Origin: Pomphorhynchus laevis
Taxonomy: Eukaryota > Acanthocephala > Palaeacanthocephala > Echinorhynchida > Pomphorhynchidae
DNA length: 64,000 bases
Direction: 5' to 3'
Assembly: GCA_012934845.2 (NCBI GenBank)
Contig: WNNJ02002350.1
Coordinates: 29,361-93,360 of the forward strand
Shown piece by piece: positions 57,333-64,000 of this stretch (its first letter is position 1; each line of letters opens with the position of its first letter). A model generated the notes under the pieces. That model had not been told where the DNA came from and did no database searches. It worked only from the letters and a program-made list of their open reading frames with translations. The position numbers and the translations under genes are program-made.

Positions 57333-57904
57333 AAGTTACCCTCACCACTTTCCAGCCGTCGATGCAGCTCGTTGAAAGCCTCGTGTCTTCTCAAACGATC
57401 TGCAGGAGATAAATCACGGAGTATATGAAAATCAGAGCGCGATAATCTAAATGCATGCTTGAGTAGGAAGTCAACATGATCTTTTGAGTCTAGAACAACT
57501 TTTAGAAGTCTAGGTCTATCTGAAAGTTTCTTGCCTAGACGAAAAACTCTTCGAACTTTAAGACACTTCGCAACATCCACATCGCACTGGAGAAAAATCT
57601 TAGAAAACACTGCGCGAAGATGCATAATATCGTCATCCAGTCTACTTTGGGGATTGTTACTGAGAGATTCTTCAACACCGCTCACGATAACGTTTAACTC
57701 TCTTCTGGAGTTAAATTGTCTAGAGCTAAATTGTTTAGGGCTAGCAGACGGAACTAATGAAGAATTAGTCTCAGGGGTAATCGATGGCCGACGATGATTT
57801 GGAGGAATCACTGCATGTTGTTTATTATTTGGAAGGCTAACTATTTGTCGTAGATTATCTATAGGCCTAACTATAATCTGACTAGCCTTTGCAAGATCCT
57901 TCAC
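57266..57904 (-). CDS. LINE ORF1 protein, N-terminally truncated
   Basis: About 212 codons, no ATG at the start. The frame continues into the neighbouring transposon's terminal repeat, so the true N-terminus is lost. The central part 'RRELNVIVSGVEESL' and 'RVFRLGKKLSDRPRLLKVVL' is the RRM-like, RNA-binding fold of LINE ORF1 proteins. 'LRDLSPADRLRRHEAFNELH' and 'NLCVQNFRVVKW' follow. ORF1p coats the element RNA. Its end overlaps ORF2. Confidence 0.75.
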   Translation of the reverse strand: MKDLAKASQIIVRPIDNLRQIVSLPNNKQHAVIPPNHRRPSITPETNSSLVPSASPKQFSSRQFNSRRELNVIVSGVEESLSNNPQSRLDDDIMHLRAVFSKIFLQCDVDVAKCLKVRRVFRLGKKLSDRPRLLKVVLDSKDHVDFLLKHAFRLSRSDFHILRDLSPADRLRRHEAFNELHRRLESGEGNLCVQNFRVVKWRPTVRWHPLLL

Positions 57905-58205
57905 GCTCTCAATAAACGGGGCTACTATAGAACCCTTTTTGCATTATTATGGACCCATATTTGCATTATTATAGACTCCTCCTTCAGGTTGCTTTGGTTC
58001 ATGTTATTTTTTACGAATAACCATAATATAATTTTAAAACTAAAAATATAAAAAGGTATTTAATTTAAATAAAATCAGCATGTACAATTGCTTGTAAAAC
58101 CCATCTTCTCATATGTTCAAAGTATCCACTCATTATGAAGTTATCATTTGTAACTATGTCATTAATTACACCAATAAGCATTTGAGGATTGGTAGATGCG
58201 GATCG

Positions 58206-58990
58206 TTATTTGACTCTTGCTTTTAGACATGCAAAGAATTCCTCAATAGGATTGAGCTGAGAAGAGTACAGAGGTAAGAACATAAGTATGTAGTTTTTCC
58301 TGTTAAACGCTTCGCGAACCTCGGCTGTCTTGTGTATGAATGCGTTGTCCATTATTACATATTTCCTGTTGTTGCTTTCTAACGGTGGAAACTTTGAAGA
58401 AATGAATTCTATAATATCAATAGATTTAAAACTTCCGATTTTGGTTTTATGTGCGAAAACACCAGAAGTTGTTATAGCACACAGCAGTAAAACATTTACA
58501 TCTTTACAATTTGGGACATTAATAAAACACTTCGTATTTTTTGGCGAATACCCAATTTTCTGATGCAAATGTAGATTAAACCCAGATTCGTCAAGAAAAA
58601 TCAATCTGTCATCGGCAATCGTATTGATAGTTGTTCCATATTGGGCCCTTGTTGTTTTGTTGATGTTACTGTTTCTATTTATCGGAACCAAGGTCAGCGT
58701 CTTCCTTGTGTAATTCATTTTCTTTATGATTCTTGAGACGGTTGAAATGAAATAGGAACCTAAAGCATTGTATGAAGAAAGAGTAGATGCCAGTGTTTTT
58801 AAACTTGCGCACGGGTTAGAAGCTATCTCTGTAGATAAAATGCTTTTCTCAAACGACAAATTTTTCAAGTTAAATGTTTTTTTTCTCCAGCAGTTTAAAA
58901 ATTTGTTATATCAACAAAATCCCCATTGAGATATTTCTTATATAACCTTTTTACTGTACTTTTTGATAGGTTTAATATAGAAGACATGTC
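58206..58990 (-). pseudogene. DDE_3 (IS630/Tc1-mariner) transposase, broken
   Basis: The catalytic part (58868-58206, about 220 codons) carries D1 'LIFLDESGFNLHLHQKIGYS', D2 'KYVIMDNAFIHKTAEVREAF' and E 'LPLYSSQLNPIEEFFACLKA', so the triad is intact. The N-terminal helix-turn-helix 'TFKDMSSILNLSKSTVKRLY' (58990-58930) is in another frame and ends in a stop. The first codon of the catalytic frame is TTG. It would bind the terminal repeats and cut both strands; the frame break and LINE insertion make it inactive. Confidence 0.85.
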
Positions 58991-59064
58991 CTTAAAGGTT
59001 AAGTCCTTTCACAGCTGATTGAGAAAACATTCTATAATGTTTCTGGTAATCACATGTCTATTTT

Positions 59065-62000
59065 TACGTGTTTTTTCTTCATGTTCCTGCGGATAAACCA
59101 TACTTTTTCAAGGACATTTCTCCTGTCGCATTCATCCGTCTAAACAAATCTTCTCAATCTAATCGTTCCCAGCCCCCCCTCCTTAAAATTGTTTTCAAGC
59201 ATCGCTCTCACGCGTCTTCTGTCCTCTCTCAACGATTCAAACTCATATCATCTTCAACCACTCGAATTTTCCCCGATCGCGCCCCTTCCGAAATCGCTCA
59301 AATCTCTTCAGCCCGCATCGAAAAACGCCGTCGCGAGGAAAACGGCGAAACGTCACTCGCCATCCGAAATATAGACGGAAATTTTCAAGTTGTCCACACC
59401 CGTCCAAAAATTCGATGGCGCTCCATCTCTCCTATGTGTCTTCTCCACTAGACTCTTTCGCCACAGCACACGGTTTCCGCCTCGGTCTCCTCAACACTAG
59501 ATCTATTCTCAATAAATCCGATCTTATCCTCAACCTATTCACCAAGCAATCCATCGATCTCTTCTGCCTCACCGAATCCTGGCACTCAGATTCCGACGAC
59601 CTTTCCATTCGCCGTCTGCTCTCTGCCGGTTGCTCCCTAGTCGAATCCGCCCGCCCCTCAGCTCATGCCCTTCTAAATCCTCTAATCATGGCGGCATCGT
59701 CGCATTCGCGCGTCACCCCGCGTCTCTTCGCAAAATCAATCCCATTTCATTCCTTGCTCTTTTGAATTGCTCACTTGTCGTTATTCCAACCCGATCACTC
59801 TAGATCTCGCCATTGTATACCGTCCCGGTTCATCAGTTTCTACAGCCTTATTTTTAACGAACTCGCTGACCTCCTTTCTCATTGTTCTTTGTCCTCAATC
59901 CCTTCACTCGTTCTAGGCGACTTCAATATCCGCCTAGACCACGCCTTTCCACAGATTCCATCCGCTTCATCAACATTCTATCCAACTACAATTACAAACT
60001 AATCTCCACTGCCCCCACACATATACTTGATGGGGCACTCGACATCATCGCTGTCCCCGATCATTTTGCTGCCCACACCTCACTGTCCATCTCTGATCCT
60101 GGTCTATCCGATCACTTTCTTATCACCCTTGATCTCTCTCACAACCACACCCCTCCTCACACACCTACAATACTACGTCGCCATTGGAGAAATCTTGACA
60201 TCTCCCTTCTCCGCTCTGCCTTACTCAAATCATCTCTATCATTACCCACAACACCAAAATCATCTCCTCACGATCTCGCCTTTCTTTTCGACTCTGAACT
60301 CACATCCACTCTCGATATTCTCTTGCCCTTCAAGTCTCACCCACACCGTCGCTTGCACCGTGCCCCATGGTTTGACATCCAATGCCTACTCTCAAAGCGT
60401 CGACTCCGCCATGCTTTTCGAGTCTATCACCGCTCTCTCAGACGCGATTTCCGCTCGATCACTCCGTCTTTCCGTGATTCCTATCTTGCTCTTCGCCGGT
60501 CTCATCTCCACCTACTACGTACCAAATGCAACTCCTTCTGGCAGCATAAAATCATCACTTCATTCAACTCTAAGACTCTCTGGCATACTTTTAACTCAAT
60601 CCTGGCTCGTTCCTCTACGCCTTGCAACATCAATGCTAATGATTATTCGTCATTTCTCCAGACTAAAGTATCCACGCTGCTCTCTCACACCCCGGTCTCC
60701 ATCCTATCCCACCCACTCTGCCGATTCTACTCTCATCCTTCCGGAACTCTTTCATCTTCTCCCTGTATCACCTACAGAAGTATCATCTGTCCTCATGTCC
60801 TTGCCCAACAAAACCTCACCTGCCGATCCCCTGCCTACCCACATATTAAAATCTATATGCTCATCGATATCCCCATTTCTCACAACCTTGTTTAACTCGT
60901 CCATCCGCAGTCGTATCTTCCCTTCACACTGGAAATCCGCAATCGTTCGTCCCCTCCTTAAGAAACAATCGCTCGACCCCTCCCTTCCTTCTAGCTATCG
61001 CCCCATTTCACTACTCCCTACTCTTTCTAAGCTCTTAGAACGCCTCATCTTAATACAAATCAACGCTTATCTCTCCTCATCCAATCTGTACCCTCCTTTC
61101 CAATCCGCTTTCCGCTCTAATCACTCGACAGAAATCGCATGCATAAAAGTGTACAACGACTTACTCATTTCTCGAGACAAGGCTCTATATAGTGTTCTCA
61201 TCTCCCTCGACCTCTCCTCCGCATTCGACATTGTCGACCACTCCGTCCTCCTTTCTCGCCTTCGTTATGATTACGGCTTTTCTTCCTCCTCCGTAGCTTG
61301 GTTCGCCTCATATCTATCCGACCGTTCCTTTCGCGTCTGTTCTAATTCATCATCCTCCCCTCCCATCCCTTTTTTTGCGAAGTTCCACAAGGTTTCAGTC
61401 CTAGGTCCCCTGCTTTTCTCTCTTTTGCTTGGCGATCTCTCTCCATTTATCAAACCTTACTCCTTTAACGTCATGCAATACGCCGATGACATTCTAATCT
61501 ATGCTCATGCACCCGCACATCGCATACACGATATCGGCATTTCTGCCTCCAACTGTCTTTCTTCTATCTACAAACGTCTCTCCAATCTCCATCTCGTTCT
61601 AAACGCCGAAAAGTCCAAAATAATGTGGATCCTTCCCCGTAAACCAAGCATATCTCCTCCCATTGTATCTTTTGCCTCATCGATCATCCCTATAGTCCAC
61701 AATCTCACTTTCTTAGGCTTCCATTTCGATGATCACCTTTCCCTTAAACCCTTCGTCCGTGACAAGGTCCGCTCGTCTAACTTAATTCTCCGTGACATCC
61801 GCCGTATCCGCCCCCTTATCGACTTCCGTTCTTGTATGTATCTTCTTTCATCGCTTCTTTTCCCTAAAATCGATTACTGCCTTAGCCTTTTCGCCAATTC
61901 TCCAAAATCCATCATCCTACCCCTACAACGAATAATCAACACCGCCGTTCGAGTGCTCTTTCGTCTCCGTCGCTTCGACCACACATCCACATATTTTGCC

Positions 62001-62390
62001 CAACTCTCCTGGCCCACCATCCACATCCGCATCAAACTCCGCCTTCTTCTCGTTACTTTTCGTCTCATCGCTGTCGGCTCCCCATCGTTCATCAACCTTC
62101 CTTTCTTAGACGATACTCGCCCCACCTCGCTATCGCTTCGTTCCTGTCATACCCTCTTACTCCACGTTCCTAATTACTCCAACAACTACGGTCTCCGATC
62201 CTTCCTCGTCGCCGCCTCACTCGCCTGGAATCAACTCCTTCTCGACGTCCGCCGCGCTCCCTCCTTTATTCACATTCAAACACCTCCTCCGTTCACACCT
62301 TCTCGACACCTGATTCACAGTCTTGTTTTGTTGTGGTCATGTAAGCGTGCGCTGGCACGCATTTGCCACTTTAAAATAAATCTTTTTTTT
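59065..62390 (+). mobile_element. CR1/L2-like LINE inserted in the DNA transposon
   Basis: ORF1 tail (to 59451: 'SARIEKRRREENGETS', 'VVHTRPKIRWRS'), ORF2 ATG at 59415 overlapping it by 37 nt, endonuclease and RT. Frames shift near 59700-59760, 59900-60030 and 60890, leaving an RT frame 60027-62417 with 'FRSNHSTEIACIKVYNDLLI', 'LISLDLSSAFDIVDHSVLL', 'YADDILIYAHAPAHRIHD' and 'LPFLDDTRPTSLS'. A small change hits motif B near 61375 ('FAKFHKVSVLG'). The 3' UTR has hairpin GCGTGC-GCTG-GCACGC (62345-62360). Ends near AAAATAAATC and a T-run. Confidence 0.82.
62345..62360 (+). other. Conserved LINE 3' hairpin
   Basis: GCGTGC and GCACGC stem with GCTG loop. The same stem with the same loop is at 63398-63413, and with an ATTTT loop at 2349-2365 and 49024-49040. 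Flanks 'GTCATGTAA' and 'ATTTGCCAC' are also conserved, as expected of an RT recognition structure. Confidence 0.75.
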
Positions 62391-62469
62391 TGTTCTCTGC
62401 TGGTTTCTGAATTTTGAGTATTCATTCTTGGGTAAAATTTTTATTTAAATATAAACCAAAGCAACCTGA

Positions 62470-62665
62470 AGGAAGGGTCTATAATAATGCAAATAGGGGT
62501 CTATAATAATGCAAAAAGGGGTCTATAATAATGCAAATAGGGGTCCATAATAATGCAAAAGGGTTCTGTAATAATGCAAATAGGGGTCTATAATAATGCA
62601 AATAGTGGTCTATGATAATGCAAATCGGGGTCTATAATAATGCAAATAGGTGTCTATAATAATGA
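62470..62665 (-). repeat. Array of 20-21-bp units forming the right transposon terminus
   Basis: About nine units of GGGTCTATAATAATGCAAATA with single-base variation. The left terminus has only two. Confidence 0.85.
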
Positions 62666-63364
62666 AGTACTCTGTATAAATACGATTTATATATATAAAT
62701 CGTAGATTTTTTATGATTATTATTTTCGCGACTACTGGTTTCATAATAACGCCTTTACAAATGAAGACAAAGTTATTACTTTATCAATAGTTGTATTATT
62801 TTTTCAATTTAGTTTTAAATACATATATTATGGCTTTTGTCTTTTATATCTTTTATTTATTTTATTTTACTTTCATCTTTTCTTGACTTTTATGCTGTAG
62901 CAGGCATATACAAACTGTAGATACTTGAGCAAATGAATTGCTAATATTAAATTTTATAATAACCCTTTCTAGCATGCCATTTCCTCAAAATGCTATTATA
63001 ATTCTAAGCAGAAGACTGTTATCTTCAAAACATGCTGATTTTCTACTACTTAAGAAATCCGGAATTTTCTCGGAAATAATACCGGAATACAGGTAAATTA
63101 TGGCGAGTATATTTTAAATAATTCGAGGGTTTTTCAAAACAAAATTTATTTTTTAAATTTTATAGTTAAAATGTGTATTTGACAAAAAATGCTTTCATCG
63201 TATTTGTGAATCCTAAATATTTTGTTTAAAACTAAGAGTGCTCATTATTTAAATAAGTGCTCGTCATTTGGTTTAAAAAATGGAAAGTTATAAAGATGTG
63301 ATTAATTAAATAAAAAGTGGCATTTATGAAATTGACAAAAATCATATCGGTAAGATAGTATACG
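62666..63364. other. Unassigned AT-rich sequence
   Basis: No gene or repeat recognised. Confidence 0.45.
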
Positions 63365-64000
63365 ACTTAAAAAAAGATTTATTTTAACGTGGCAACTGCG
63401 TGCCAGCGCACGCTTACATGACCACAACAAACAAAAAAGTAAATAATGTGTCGAGAAGGTGTGAACGGAGGAGATGTTTGAATGTGATAAAAGAGGGAGC
63501 GCGGCGGATGTCGAGAGGGAATTGATTCCATGCGAGTGGGCGGCTACGAGGAAGGATCGGAGACCGTAGTTGTTGGAGTAATTAGTAACGTGGAGTAAGA
63601 GGTTATGACGAGAATGCAGCGATAGCGAGGTGGGGCGAGTTAACGATGGGGAGCCGACAGCGATGAGACGAAAAATTACAAGAAGGCGGAGTTTGATGCG
63701 GATGTGGATGGTGGGCCAGGAGAGTTGGGCAAGATATGTGGATGTGTGGTCGAAACGACGAAGACGAAAGAGCACCCGAACGGTGGTGTTGATTATTCGT
63801 TGTAGTGTTATGATGATGGATTTTGGAGAATTGCCGAAAAGGCTAGGGCATTAATTGATTTTAGAGTAAAGAAGTGATGAAAGAAGATACATACAAGACC
63901 GGAAGTCGATAAAGGGGCGGATACTGCGGATGTCGCGGAGAATTAAGCTAGACGAGCGGACCTTGTTGCGCACGAAAGGTTTAACGGAAAGGTGATCATC
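63365..64000 (-). mobile_element. CR1/L2-like LINE 3' end, continues beyond window
   Basis: Minus strand: 'LFRLRRFDHTSTYLAQLSWP', 'TIHIRIKLRLL', 'YGLRSFLVAA' and a 3' UTR with hairpin GCGTGC-GCTG-GCACGC (63398-63413, reverse strand). Same family as 59065-62390. Small deletions break the frame near 63700-63560. Confidence 0.8.

Larger units (their letters stand above)
54241..57925 (-). mobile_element. CR1-like LINE with intact ORF2
   Basis: Minus strand: ORF1 (57904-57266, 5'-truncated), ORF2 (57332-54354) and a short 3' UTR with hairpin AGCC-TTTT-GGCT near 54288 and an A/T-rich end. Overlap of the two frames is 67 nt. The 5' end stops at the terminal repeat of a DNA transposon (57926 onward). 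With no break in either frame it is one of the youngest LINEs here. Confidence 0.85.
57926..62665 (-). mobile_element. Tc1/mariner-type (DDE_3) DNA transposon, split by a LINE
   Basis: Inverted terminal repeats at 57930-58003 and 62452-62665 share 'CCTTCAGGTTGCTTTGGTT' (reverse-complemented on the right) plus outward units of GGGTCTATAATAATGCAAAT. The left end has two units and the right about nine. A transposase remnant lies inside the left end. A LINE (59065-62390) interrupts the element between the helix-turn-helix region and the right terminus. Outer ends are not sharply defined, and I see no certain TA duplication. Confidence 0.75.

Overview
This is eukaryotic nuclear DNA: AT-rich, intron-bearing, and about four fifths transposable elements. 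Two host genes can be read with confidence. A small LIM-domain protein (5646-5912) is followed 141 bp later by the gene for V-ATPase subunit F (6054-19277, four exons). The subunit F exons add up to a normal-length 115-residue protein. One intron is only 66 bp, while the other two are 7.5 kb and 5.3 kb and packed with element debris. Subunit F carries 'LAGIG' and 'VDSY', which I associate more with fungal than animal homologues. The retroelement set (Penelope-like, CR1/L2-like, RTE, restriction-like-endonuclease LINEs) is found in animals and in early-branching fungi. I cannot name the organism.

Layout. 1-5.3 kb: a Penelope-like copy (PLE-1), a LINE 3' fragment and a degenerate restriction-like-endonuclease LINE (RLE-1), ending just upstream of the LIM gene. 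5.6-19.3 kb: the two host genes. Intron 1 holds a pair of repeats with a decayed hammerhead-ribozyme motif, a second Penelope family (PLE-2), an old RTE-like LINE, a PLE-1 fragment and two minisatellites. Intron 2 holds PLE-1 tails, a third RLE-type remnant (RLE-3), several fold-back repeats and an acidic tandem-repeat reading frame. 19.4-24.1 kb: mostly decayed RLE remnants and unrecognised AT-rich DNA. 24.1-29.1 kb: a three-layer nest, in which a threonine-rich frame is split by PLE-1 and PLE-1 is split by a young RTE copy with a perfect 16-bp target duplication. 29.4-41.5 kb: copies of the RLE-2 family alternate with PLE-1 copies, several inserted into one another. 41.5-52.5 kb: a roughly 75-bp satellite broken into four blocks by a compact Ty3/Gypsy element with 84-bp LTRs and by two CR1/L2-like LINEs. 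52.5-57.9 kb: two related CR1-like LINEs, one with an uninterrupted 992-codon ORF2. 57.9-62.7 kb: a Tc1/mariner-type (DDE_3) transposon with array-like terminal repeats, split by another LINE. 63.4-64.0 kb: the 3' end of a further LINE.

The elements show a recurrent theme of structured RNA ends. PLE-1 tails can fold a pseudoknot supported by one compensatory base-pair change. Two LINE groups each have a conserved 3' hairpin. The Gypsy element carries a 14-nt sequence next to its 5' LTR that is complementary to its own LTR, the signature of self-primed reverse transcription. The LINE ORF1/ORF2 junction keeps the same 37-nt overlap in two separate elements.

The host genes do not obviously work in one pathway. 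Their tight head-to-tail spacing, with a splice acceptor 15 nt before the subunit F ATG, is compatible with an upstream intron or with a trans-spliced operon; only transcript data could decide.
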